From JBQTGK01 sp052400665 (GTDB lineage Bacteria > Bacteroidota > Bacteroidia > Bacteroidales > Marinifilaceae): a stretch of 64,000 bases of DNA. This document shows, in pieces, positions 53,897-62,886 of the stretch; within the stretch, counting starts at the first letter, position 1; each line of letters opens with the position of its first letter. The stretch is taken from assembly GCA_052400665.1 (NCBI GenBank), contig JBQTGK010000002.1; one strand, written 5' to 3'. Below the pieces are notes generated by a model, which was not told the DNA's origin, ran no database searches, and was given only the letters and a program-made list of their open reading frames with translations. The position numbers were made by a program, and so were the translations under genes.

Positions 53897-55702
53897 ATGT
53901 TTAGAAAAATAAAGAGTTTGGCTTTTGTAGTTTTATGCTTGGGAAGTTCGTTGATAGGAAATGCCAAAGAAGTAATAGAAATAAAGAATTCAGCTAAGGA
54001 CATGACTCCTGTAATTAGGGATGTTCTTAAAGGTGTGAATGATACCGAAATCAAATTGATTTTTGAAAAAGGAAAATATTTGTTTAAGCCCGATTATGCA
54101 ACTGAAAAATACTGCTTTGTTACAAATCATGAAAATGGCTTAAAAAAAATTGTATTTCCTTTCGAAGGATTTAAGTCTATAGAAATTGAGGGAAATGGAG
54201 CTGAATTTATTTTCCACGGCCAGGTTTTACCATTTTTATTCGAAAAATGTTCAAATGTTGAGGCTCGAAATTTTAGTATCGATTGGGATATTCCATTTAC
54301 ATTTCAAGGAGAAGTAATTGCTATAAATAAGGAAGAAGGTTGGAGAGACATTAAACCCTTTACCGAAGGTTTTTCCTGGAAACTAAAAAATGGAAGACTT
54401 ATCTTTCCTAATATCGATGGATTTAATTATACTCAGGTGGGAAGCACTTTGGCTTTTGATCCTATAGAAAAACGAGTAGCTCATGGTGCATTTGATATGT
54501 TTAGTACGCCTCGTTGGATAGAAAAAAGAGAAAATGGAATTTTACGTTTTCATGAAAAACTAAAACATTATCCTCCTGTTGGCTCAATCCTAAATTCGAA
54601 AGGAGCAAAAGGTGAGAATCGATATGCTCCTGCAATTCATGTTAAATCTTCTAAAGATATTTTATTTGAAAATATTGTTGTTCATCATGCCTTAGGAATG
54701 GGATTTCTTTGTGAACGGACAGAGAATATTGCACTAAAAAAATGTGGTGTTTACTTGCCCGAAAATTCAACTAGAGTAGTTAGTATCATTGCCGATGCAA
54801 CACACTTTTGCAATTGTAAAGGGCATATTTTAGTGGAAGATTGCCGTTTGGAAAATATGTTGGATGATGGTACAAATGTGCATGGAACTTATGTAGTTGT
54901 GGATAAGATTCTAGACGATAATTCATTACGTGTAAAATTGGAACATTTGCAGCAATTAGGATTCGAATTTGCTGCTAAAGGCGATGAAATTTGGTTTATT
55001 CATGCTCCATCGGTGCAGCGTGCTGATGTGAATGTAGTTAAAACTGTAAAATTCATAAATGATCGATATGTAGATTTAATATTTGAAAATAAATTGTCAA
55101 AAAATCTGCAGGTTGGAGATATATTAGAGAATAAAACATGGAATCCGACTTTTACAATGCGAGGATGCACCATTCGAAACCATAGAGCTAGAAATATTGT
55201 TTTAAAAACGCCATTGAAAACGGTAATTGAGAACAATAAACTCTCATCTATGATGTCTTCTATTTTATTTCGTGGAGAACTCTATTATTGGTTCGAATCG
55301 GGTGCAGTTAACGATGTTACAATTAGAAATAATTATTTCGAATATTGTGCATATAGTGGATCAGAACATGCAATTTTATATGTAACCCCACGATTTGGAA
55401 AGGCATTTAATCAAGATGAATTGTACGATAGAAATATAAGCTTTGAAAATAATACAATAAAAAATTTCGACAATAGAATTATATGGGCTGATAGATTAGA
55501 AGGTCTTCTTGTTAAGGGAAATAAAATTTTCAAAACGAATTCTCAAAAGTCATTACATCCTAATGCTCCATTATTTGAATTAATGAATTGCAAAGATGTT
55601 AAGATTACAAAGAATGATTATTTCGGAAATCATAAGAATATTCTTGAGGCTGATGAGGTTACAAAGAAAACGCTTGAAATAAAAGGGAATAAAGGATTTT
55701 AA
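53897..55702 (+). CDS. GH110 alpha-1,3-galactosidase
   Basis: This 601-residue exported enzyme belongs to glycoside hydrolase family 110. Its parallel beta-helix shows the family words IEIEGNGAEFIFHGQVLPFL, FEKCSNVEARNFSIDWDIPF, APAIHVKSSKDILFENIVVH and HHALGMGFLCERTENIALKK, then DDGTNVHGTYV. GH110 enzymes invert and remove terminal alpha-1,3-linked galactose. Bacteroides members act on blood-group B or linear alpha-Gal, while marine members are thought to act on carrageenan-type galactans. The ATG at 53897 begins a signal peptide directly; an ATG at 53870 adds nine residues. It follows the HTCS gene by about 150 bases. Confidence 0.9.
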   Translation: MFRKIKSLAFVVLCLGSSLIGNAKEVIEIKNSAKDMTPVIRDVLKGVNDTEIKLIFEKGKYLFKPDYATEKYCFVTNHENGLKKIVFPFEGFKSIEIEGNGAEFIFHGQVLPFLFEKCSNVEARNFSIDWDIPFTFQGEVIAINKEEGWRDIKPFTEGFSWKLKNGRLIFPNIDGFNYTQVGSTLAFDPIEKRVAHGAFDMFSTPRWIEKRENGILRFHEKLKHYPPVGSILNSKGAKGENRYAPAIHVKSSKDILFENIVVHHALGMGFLCERTENIALKKCGVYLPENSTRVVSIIADATHFCNCKGHILVEDCRLENMLDDGTNVHGTYVVVDKILDDNSLRVKLEHLQQLGFEFAAKGDEIWFIHAPSVQRADVNVVKTVKFINDRYVDLIFENKLSKNLQVGDILENKTWNPTFTMRGCTIRNHRARNIVLKTPLKTVIENNKLSSMMSSILFRGELYYWFESGAVNDVTIRNNYFEYCAYSGSEHAILYVTPRFGKAFNQDELYDRNISFENNTIKNFDNRIIWADRLEGLLVKGNKIFKTNSQKSLHPNAPLFELMNCKDVKITKNDYFGNHKNILEADEVTKKTLEIKGNKGF

Positions 55703-55745
55703 AAAATTGACTAGTGCCAAGAATGAATAATTAATCGATACAAGT

Positions 55746-55784
55746 AAGCTGTAGTTCCTTAAAAGAGGACTGCAGCTTTTTTTA
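55746..55784 (+). terminator. Terminator after the GH110 gene
   Basis: AAGCTGTAGTTCC and GGACTGCAGCTT pair with one bulge and one G-T, followed by TTTTTTT. Confidence 0.85.
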
Positions 55785-55819
55785 TTGTAATGACTGATTT
55801 TAAATAAGGAGGATGGATA

Positions 55820-57217
55820 ATGATGACTAAAAAAGGATATTTAATTTGTTGTATTCTGCTTTTTGCTGCTACATATCTTGAAGCGCAAACTAGCTTGTCT
55901 TCAATTTTTGGAGACCATATGGTTTTGCAGCGTAATTCTGAAGTTGCTATTTGGGGTAAAGATAAACCAGGTAAAAAAGTAAAAGTATCGGCTGATTGGG
56001 GAGAACAAGCTGATGCGATAACAGATGCTGATGGGAAATGGAGTTTGAAAATAAAAACCATAAAAGCAGGTGGTCCTTATTCTTTGGAAATAAAAGGTTC
56101 TCAAAAGCTTGAAATAAAAGATGTTCTTCTTGGTGAGGTATGGATTTGTTCTGGACAATCGAATATGGAAATGCCATTGCGAGGATTTAAAGGGCAGCCG
56201 ATATATGGAAATAATGAAGCAATATCGAATTCGCATAATGATCAGCTTCGTTTGTTTACACTTGGGCGAAATATTAGTTCTTCGCCTGTTGATACTTGTG
56301 TTGGTCAATGGAGTCATTCAGCACCAGAAGTTGCAGCTGATTTTAGTGCAGTAGCTTATTTCTATGGCAGAAAATTACAAGCTAATTTAAATGTGCCTAT
56401 CGGATTAATTTCTACTTCTTGGGGAGGAACTCCTGCTCAAGCTTGGACTCCAAAAGAAACAATATTAGAAGGTTTTAAAGAATTTGAAAAAGAATTGCTA
56501 GATACAGCCTCCTATTATCAGAGATCACCAACAGTTCTTTACAATGGTATGATTCATCCTATCGTTCCTTTTACAATAAAAGGTGTCATTTGGTATCAGG
56601 GTGAAGCAAACAAGAAAAATGCTGAGCAATATTCTCGTCTGTTTCCTGCCATGATTAAAAGTTGGCGAAGTATTTGGGGACAAGGAGATTTTCCTTTCTA
56701 TTTTGTTCAGATTTCAACCTTGGATTGGGGAGGTGAAGACTGGGTTACTTTGCGAGAAGCTCAATTGGAAACCATGTTAACCACTCCTAATACTGGTATG
56801 GCTGTAACTCTAGATATTGGACAAGAAGATTGTATTCATCCGCCTAGAAAGAAAGAGGTTGGAGATCGTCTGGCATATTGGGCTTTAGCTAAAACATATG
56901 GTTTTAAAGGAGTGCAATGTAGTGGTCCGGTTTACAAATCGATGGAAATAAAAGAAAGTAAGGCTTATTTGCATTTCGACTTTGCACCCGATGGGGTTTG
57001 TAATATGGGACAGGAGTTAAAAGATTTTGAAATTGCTGGAGCTGATAAAGTTTATTATCCGGCTGAAGCCATAATTAAAAAAGGACAATTAATTGTGTGG
57101 AGCGATGAAGTAAAAATTCCTGTCAATGTTCGTTATGCTTGGAAAAGTTATGTGGAAGCTAGTTTGTTTAATACGGCAGGATTACCTGCATCCTCATTCA
57201 GAACGGAGAAATTTTAG
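55820..57217 (+). CDS. Sialate O-acetylesterase-like SGNH hydrolase
   Basis: This 465-residue exported esterase has a signal peptide (ICCILLFAATYLEAQ), a small beta domain (SIFGDHMVLQRNSEVAIWGK) and an SGNH fold. Its nucleophile is S114 in VWICSGQSNMEMPL, with GVIWYQGEAN as a further block and the C-terminal pair D337/H340 in GQEDCIHPP. The C-terminus carries the family RYAW and GLPASSFRTE words. The family is named for removing acetyl groups from sialic acid, but many members in such loci act on other acetylated sugars. Within this locus it may remove acyl groups that block the glycosidases. Confidence 0.88.
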   Translation: MMTKKGYLICCILLFAATYLEAQTSLSSIFGDHMVLQRNSEVAIWGKDKPGKKVKVSADWGEQADAITDADGKWSLKIKTIKAGGPYSLEIKGSQKLEIKDVLLGEVWICSGQSNMEMPLRGFKGQPIYGNNEAISNSHNDQLRLFTLGRNISSSPVDTCVGQWSHSAPEVAADFSAVAYFYGRKLQANLNVPIGLISTSWGGTPAQAWTPKETILEGFKEFEKELLDTASYYQRSPTVLYNGMIHPIVPFTIKGVIWYQGEANKKNAEQYSRLFPAMIKSWRSIWGQGDFPFYFVQISTLDWGGEDWVTLREAQLETMLTTPNTGMAVTLDIGQEDCIHPPRKKEVGDRLAYWALAKTYGFKGVQCSGPVYKSMEIKESKAYLHFDFAPDGVCNMGQELKDFEIAGADKVYYPAEAIIKKGQLIVWSDEVKIPVNVRYAWKSYVEASLFNTAGLPASSFRTEKF

Positions 57218-57365
57218 CTAATTATTTAATACCTTAATGTCTAGGATTTGTAAAGGCCTTGCATTGATACTAATAACTCATAGCGACATGTCTTGTACGC
57301 AAGGAGACGAATCATCGCTTCGAATTATCTTTCTTTGAAGAAGAAACCGAAATAAAATAAAAAAA
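57218..57365 (+). other. Intergenic segment with a small GC-richer block
   Basis: Most of this gap is AT-rich, but 57281-57330 is richer in G and C and contains CTTG-TACG-CAAG, a four-base stem with a TACG loop. No gene or clear promoter was seen. Confidence 0.35.
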
Positions 57366-58886
57366 ATGAAATCATTTGTTTTAAAATTCATCATCGTATT
57401 GGTAGCGCAAAGCTTTGTTTTGTCTGCTTGTGTTGATGGGCAAAATAAGAAACCAAATATTCTTTGGATTGTTGCAGAAGACTTAAATCCTAATATGGGT
57501 TGTTATGGAGACACGATCAATATAGGTCATACTCCTGTTATTGATAAAATGGCAGCAGATGGTGTGATGTTTAATAGGGCTTATGCTGTAGCTCCGGTTT
57601 GTTCTGCTTGTCGTTCTGCTTTTATAACAGGTAAAATGCAAACCACAACGGGTACGCACGAACATCGTTCAAGTCGCACAACCGATGGAGAAGTGGTTCC
57701 TGAAGAGTTGAGAATTTATTTGCCAGATGGAATGAAAACATTGCCAGAGTTAATGAAAGAGGCTGGCTATTTTACTTTCAATAGTGGTAAAGATGATTAC
57801 AATTTCTTTTATGATAGAACCAAGCTTTACGATGTAGGTAATGCAAAGGATTACAAACCAGGAATGAATGGGTGGCAAGGAAATCATGCAGAGCATAATT
57901 TGTCGTGGACCGAAGATGTTTGGAGTGCGAGACCAGATAAAAACCAGCCTTGGTTTGGTCAGATAGAAATAATGGGAGGTAAAAGAGATTACAAATATGT
58001 ACGTGAAGGAGAAAAGTTAGCTACTAATGATGTGCCTCTTCCTCCATATTTTCCAGATATAAAATCGCAGCGAGAAGCTTGGACACAACATTACAATGCG
58101 GGTAGAGGTTCTGATGCTCGTATCGAATTAATTTTGAAACAGCTGGAAGCTGATGGTGAATTGGAAAATACCATCGTATTCTTTTTCTCAGATCATGGAA
58201 GTCCTTCATCATTGCGACACAAGCAATTTTGTTACGAAGGTGGATTGCAGGTTCCTTTGGTAGTTATGGGAAATTCTCCATCGATTAAAGCCGGAACAAA
58301 AGTGAACGATTTGGTATCACTACTTGATGTTACGGCAACTACAATGGGTTTGGCCGGATTAGATGTGCCTGATTATATGGATGGACAAGATTTATTTGCA
58401 AAAGATTATAAGCCTGCAGAATATATTTTTGGAGCTCGCGATCGTTGCGATTTTACAATTGACAGAATTAGAACAGTACGTTCGGACAAATACCGTTACA
58501 TTCGAAACTTTTGGCCAGAGCGTACGATGTTACAACCAGGTTACCGAGATTTAAAACCGATTGTTAAGAACCTTAAGCAAGCTTATGTCGATGGAAAATT
58601 AACTCCTTATCAAGAAAAGTTCTGGTTTGGTGTTCGCCCAGAGGAAGAATTGTATGATATTGAATCAGACCCAAATCAAATGAATAATTTGGCTATGGAT
58701 GCTAAATATAAATCGATACTTAAGAAACATCGAAAAGTATTGAATAAGTGGATTAAAAAAACGGATGACAAAGGTCAATATCCAGAAGATCCAGCTCAAT
58801 TAAAAGCGACTTATGACCTTTGGAAAAATCGCCCTCAATTTAAAAATGCAAAGGTGAATCCAGAGTACGATCAATTTAAAAAGTAA
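57366..58886 (+). CDS. S1 family sulfatase with CSACR active site
   Basis: This 506-residue sulfatase is a probable lipoprotein (FVLSAC, Cys22). The formylglycine site is C79 in VCSACRSAFITGK, a C-x-A-x-R form of the S1 signature. Metal-ligand regions are also visible (NILWIVAEDLNPNMGCYGD, FFFSDHGSP, LRHKQFCYEGGLQVPLVVMG). The enzyme needs maturation by a formylglycine-generating enzyme encoded elsewhere. It should remove sulfate esters from a galactan or host glycan; the regiospecificity cannot be read from sequence alone. It lies between the esterase and a GH2 gene, with a 44-base gap to the latter. Confidence 0.92.
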   Translation: MKSFVLKFIIVLVAQSFVLSACVDGQNKKPNILWIVAEDLNPNMGCYGDTINIGHTPVIDKMAADGVMFNRAYAVAPVCSACRSAFITGKMQTTTGTHEHRSSRTTDGEVVPEELRIYLPDGMKTLPELMKEAGYFTFNSGKDDYNFFYDRTKLYDVGNAKDYKPGMNGWQGNHAEHNLSWTEDVWSARPDKNQPWFGQIEIMGGKRDYKYVREGEKLATNDVPLPPYFPDIKSQREAWTQHYNAGRGSDARIELILKQLEADGELENTIVFFFSDHGSPSSLRHKQFCYEGGLQVPLVVMGNSPSIKAGTKVNDLVSLLDVTATTMGLAGLDVPDYMDGQDLFAKDYKPAEYIFGARDRCDFTIDRIRTVRSDKYRYIRNFWPERTMLQPGYRDLKPIVKNLKQAYVDGKLTPYQEKFWFGVRPEEELYDIESDPNQMNNLAMDAKYKSILKKHRKVLNKWIKKTDDKGQYPEDPAQLKATYDLWKNRPQFKNAKVNPEYDQFKK

Positions 58887-58930
58887 TTGAATTATCTTTT
58901 TGGTTCAAATTTAGTTTCAAAAAAAATAGG

Positions 58931-61387
58931 ATGAAAAAATACAGCTTATTATTGCTTTTATTTTTTCTTGTAACAGTTGGTGTTGCAAGAGATATAGTAC
59001 CTTTTAATGCCGATTGGAAATTTGCTCGTTTTGGGCCAATGCCAGATGGAAGTATTAAGGAGGAAGTCAAAAATATTGATGATATCGATTTTGATGATTC
59101 TAATTGGCGTGAACTAAATCTGCCACACGATTGGGGAATTGAAGGGCCTTTTTGCGCTGACTTACCCAATCAAACAGGAAAATTACCATGGGCAGGAATT
59201 GCCTGGTACCGTAAGCATTTTAAATCGCAGGAATCCGATCAGGGAAAAAAAGTATATATTGAATTTGATGGTTCCATGTCGGGTACGCAAGTTTGGTTAA
59301 ATGGTGGATTTGTTGGCGAATGGCCTTATGGTTATTCTTCTTTTCAATTGGATTTAACTCCCTATTTAAAAGTTGGTCAAGAGAATGTTATTGCCGTTCG
59401 CTTAAACAATAAGGCTGAATCATCAAGATGGTATCCTGGAGGTGGTATTTATCGAAACGTCCGATTAGTGAAAACGAATCCTATTCATATCGATCATTGG
59501 GGCGTTTTTGTAACAACACCTATAGTATCAGAAAAGAGTGCGACCCTTAAAATTAGTACCGAAATAAAAGGAAATAAAGCTGAATTGGAATTGCTGCACG
59601 AAATTTATGCAGATAATGATTTGTCAACGCTTATTGCAAAAACAAAAGTTGCTTACGGTGATGATGCCGATATTACTTTTAGCAATCCTAAGTTATGGGA
59701 TTTAGAGCATCCGAATTTATATATTCTTAAAACGAGCTTGCTTAAAAATGGCAAAGTAATCGATACAGATCTTAACACATTTGGTGTGAGAACTATTGAA
59801 TATACTGCTGATGGCTTTTTTTTAAATGGGAAAAAAGTACGAATGAACGGAGTATGTCAGCATCACGATTTAGGCCCTTTGGGAACTGCAGTAAATGTTC
59901 GTGCATTGGAACGCCAGATTGAGATTTTAAAAGAGTTTGGGACAAATGCAATTCGAACCTCACATAATCCCCCGGCACCAGAGTTTTTAGAGCTTTGCGA
60001 TCGCATGGGAATTTTGGTTCAGGTAGAAGCATTTGATGTTTGGCAAAAGAAAAAAGTAGATAACGATTATGCCCGTTTGTTTGGTGCCTGGCACGAAAAA
60101 GACTTACGTTCAATGGTTCGCCGAGATAGAAATCATCCTTGTGTAGTAATGTGGAGCACAGGTAATGAAATGATTGAATTGCGAGATGGAAATGATGCGC
60201 CAATGGCTGTGATGCTTGCCGATATTATTCGATCTGAAGATACGACAAGACCAACAACTTTTGGTTGCAGTAGGCCAGAAGCCACAACAAACGGATTTGA
60301 AAAAACAGCTGATGTATTTGGATTGAATTACAAGCCACATCTTTATACAGAGATGAGGAAAGCGGATCCAAATTTGCCAATCTATGGAAGTGAAACTGCT
60401 TCTACAATTAGTAGTCGGGGAGAATACTTCTTTCCTGTTTCAGAGAATAAAAAAGAAGGTTCTGGTGGATATTTTCAGGTAAGTAGTTACGATTTTTCAG
60501 CTCCGAATTGGGCCTATCGCCCAGATATTGAGTTCGAAGCTCAGGACAGAAATCCTTGGGTTTTTGGCGAATTTGTATGGACAGGATTTGATTACATAGG
60601 AGAACCAACTCCTTACAATAAAGATAAAACCAATCTGTTAAACTTTACAGATCCTGCCGAAAAGGCAAGAATGAAAGCAGAATTGAAACGTTTGGGTAAA
60701 AATATTCCTCCACGAAGCTCCTATTTTGGGATTGTTGATTTATGTGGATTTCCAAAAGATAGATTTTACTTGTATCAAGCTCGTTGGCGCCCGGAACTGC
60801 CAATGGCGCATATCTTGCCTCATTGGAATTGGTCTGAAAGAATAGGAGAGGTAACACCTGTATTCGTTTATACATCTGGTGATGAGGCGGAATTGTTCCT
60901 AAATGGCAAATCATTAGGTCGTAAAAAGAAAGGACAATACGAATATCGCCTTCGATGGAATAATGTAGTTTATCAACCAGGAGAATTGAAAGTTGTTGCT
61001 TACAAGGATGGCAAGAAATGGGCTAAAGATGAAGTCCGAACAACAAAAAAAGCAAGTAAGCTAAATTTGGAAGTCGACCGATCAGAAATTAATGCTGATG
61101 GTTCTGATTTGTCTTTCGTTACGGTTAAAGTTTGTGACAAAAATAACTTGGTAGTGCCAAGAACGCACAACTCCGTGAAATATACAATAACGGGTCCGGG
61201 CGAAATTATAGCAGTCGGAAATGGTGATGCAACAAATCATGAATCATTTCAGGCTACCGAAAGAAAAGTATTTAATGGCTTGGCCTTGGTCGTAATTCGA
61301 TCTGTAAAAGGAAAAAGTGGGGAGATAAAATTGACAGCTAAAGCCGAAGGATTGAAATTAGCTGAAACAACGATTAAGTCAGAATAA
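58931..61387 (+). CDS. GH2 beta-galactosidase-like enzyme
   Basis: The 818-residue exported enzyme has a signal peptide (KKYSLLLLLFFLVTVGVA), then the GH2 sugar-binding domain (WRELNLPHDWGIEGPF, GIAWYRKHF), an Ig-like domain (to about 290) and the TIM barrel. The acid/base is E413 in VVMWSTGNEM and the nucleophile E547 in WVFGEFVWTGFDYIGEPTPY. DUF4982-like and Ig-like domains follow (ELFLNGKSLGRKKKGQYEYR). The GEFVWTGFDY.GEPTPY form is usual in Bacteroidota beta-galactosidases of polysaccharide loci. It should release terminal beta-linked galactose. It lies 24 bases before the next sulfatase gene, so they are cotranscribed. Confidence 0.93.
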   Translation: MKKYSLLLLLFFLVTVGVARDIVPFNADWKFARFGPMPDGSIKEEVKNIDDIDFDDSNWRELNLPHDWGIEGPFCADLPNQTGKLPWAGIAWYRKHFKSQESDQGKKVYIEFDGSMSGTQVWLNGGFVGEWPYGYSSFQLDLTPYLKVGQENVIAVRLNNKAESSRWYPGGGIYRNVRLVKTNPIHIDHWGVFVTTPIVSEKSATLKISTEIKGNKAELELLHEIYADNDLSTLIAKTKVAYGDDADITFSNPKLWDLEHPNLYILKTSLLKNGKVIDTDLNTFGVRTIEYTADGFFLNGKKVRMNGVCQHHDLGPLGTAVNVRALERQIEILKEFGTNAIRTSHNPPAPEFLELCDRMGILVQVEAFDVWQKKKVDNDYARLFGAWHEKDLRSMVRRDRNHPCVVMWSTGNEMIELRDGNDAPMAVMLADIIRSEDTTRPTTFGCSRPEATTNGFEKTADVFGLNYKPHLYTEMRKADPNLPIYGSETASTISSRGEYFFPVSENKKEGSGGYFQVSSYDFSAPNWAYRPDIEFEAQDRNPWVFGEFVWTGFDYIGEPTPYNKDKTNLLNFTDPAEKARMKAELKRLGKNIPPRSSYFGIVDLCGFPKDRFYLYQARWRPELPMAHILPHWNWSERIGEVTPVFVYTSGDEAELFLNGKSLGRKKKGQYEYRLRWNNVVYQPGELKVVAYKDGKKWAKDEVRTTKKASKLNLEVDRSEINADGSDLSFVTVKVCDKNNLVVPRTHNSVKYTITGPGEIIAVGNGDATNHESFQATERKVFNGLALVVIRSVKGKSGEIKLTAKAEGLKLAETTIKSE

Positions 61388-61411
61388 ACTAACTAAGAAA
61401 CTAGATACATT

Positions 61412-62851
61412 ATGAAAAGCACTATTGTTTCATTGTTGACTGTATTTGTGATGTTGCTTACATCTTGTTCGCAGCAGAAAGAAAATTCAAAACAACCAAA
61501 TATCATTTACATTTTAGCCGATGATATGGGATATGGAGATTTAAGCTGTTACGGTCAAAAGGATTTTACGACTCCAAATATCGACAAGCTAGCCTCTCAG
61601 GGAATGAAATTTACTCAACATTATAGTGGGTCAACAGTTTGTGCTCCATCACGTTGTGTTTTAATGACAGGTCAGCATACAGGACATACATCTATTCGTG
61701 GAAATAAGGAATTGAAATTTGAAGGTCAAACTCCAATGACAGGAAGTTCTGTTACCATAGCAGAAGTTTTGAAAGATGCAGGTTATGCAACAGGTGCATT
61801 TGGAAAATGGGGATTGGGATTTATTGGATCTGAAGGAGATGCAGTTAATCAAGGTTTTGATAAATTCTATGGTTACAATTGTCAGCGTATGGCCCATCGC
61901 TATTATCCTCCATATTTATGGGATAATCAGGAAAAAGATTATCTGGAAGGTAACGATTGGACGAATACTGTTACTTACGCTCCAGATGTTGTACAAGAAA
62001 AAACATTGGAATTTATCGAGGATAATAAAAATCAGCCATTTTTTGCTTATGTGCCATTAATTCAGCCGCATGCCGAGTTAATTGTGCCTACCGATTCAAT
62101 TTTAGATAAATTTTTGGGCAAATTCGATGAACCATCATTAGCGGAAAATCCGCAGTCTAAAGCGTCTAATTATGGTGCCGATATCATTAAGGATAGATAT
62201 TGTAAAGTGAAGAATCCAAAAGCAGTATATGCATCAATGGTATACCGAATTGATGTTTATGTAGGTCAAATAATGACAAAATTAGAGGAGTTGGGAATTG
62301 CTGATAATACAATTGTAATGTTTGCCAGTGATAATGGCCCTCACGCTGCAGGTGGTGCAAACCCTAAGTATTTTAACAGTGCTGCTGGTTTTAAAGGAAT
62401 GAAACGAGATTTGTACGAAGGTGGAATCAGAACTGCGTTTATTGCAAAATGGCCTGATAAAATTAAGGCAGGTTCAACTACTGATCATGTTTCTGCTTTT
62501 TGGGATTTCTTACCTACATGTGCAGAAATTGTGGGGGCAAAAGTTGAAAATGATATTGACGGAATTTCATTTCTTCCAACTTTATTAGGGAAAGAAAATC
62601 AAAAGAAACATGAATATCTGTATTGGGAATTTAACTCAAAAGGTGGTAGAAAAGCCTTAAGAATGGGCGATTGGAAAGCTGTTTTGTATAATATCAATAG
62701 CAAAAAGAAGGAATCAAAATTAGAGTTGTATAATCTGGCTGTGGATAAGGCAGAAAAGAACGATGTGGCAGATCAATATCCCGAAATTATTGAGAAAATA
62801 AAAGGCTTAATGAAGAAAGCACATACCAATAATGAGACGTTTCCAATTTAA
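61412..62851 (+). CDS. S1 family arylsulfatase-like sulfatase
   Basis: This 479-residue lipoprotein (VFVMLLTSC, Cys19) is a classical S1 sulfatase: IIYILADDMGYGDLSCYGQK, the formylglycine site C77 in STVCAPSRCVLMTGQHTGH, ATGAFGKWGLG, MFASDNGPH and KGMKRDLYEGGIRTAFIAKW. All metal and sulfate-binding regions are visible. It differs from the first sulfatase in its active-site form (C-A-P-S-R) and overall sequence, so the two probably cut different sulfate positions. It lies between two GH2 genes with short gaps of 24 and 35 bases, in one operon. Confidence 0.95.
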   Translation: MKSTIVSLLTVFVMLLTSCSQQKENSKQPNIIYILADDMGYGDLSCYGQKDFTTPNIDKLASQGMKFTQHYSGSTVCAPSRCVLMTGQHTGHTSIRGNKELKFEGQTPMTGSSVTIAEVLKDAGYATGAFGKWGLGFIGSEGDAVNQGFDKFYGYNCQRMAHRYYPPYLWDNQEKDYLEGNDWTNTVTYAPDVVQEKTLEFIEDNKNQPFFAYVPLIQPHAELIVPTDSILDKFLGKFDEPSLAENPQSKASNYGADIIKDRYCKVKNPKAVYASMVYRIDVYVGQIMTKLEELGIADNTIVMFASDNGPHAAGGANPKYFNSAAGFKGMKRDLYEGGIRTAFIAKWPDKIKAGSTTDHVSAFWDFLPTCAEIVGAKVENDIDGISFLPTLLGKENQKKHEYLYWEFNSKGGRKALRMGDWKAVLYNINSKKKESKLELYNLAVDKAEKNDVADQYPEIIEKIKGLMKKAHTNNETFPI

Positions 62852-62886
62852 AAGGTCTAAGAGTTAAGATTTACAATATTATTGAT

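Noticed and set aside
55901..56317. Minus-strand frame of 138 codons inside the esterase gene
   Set aside because: It is antisense to a gene with clear catalytic motifs and has no family features itself.
59793..60203. Minus-strand frame of 136 codons inside the GH2 gene
   Set aside because: It is antisense to the catalytic barrel of a strongly supported enzyme.
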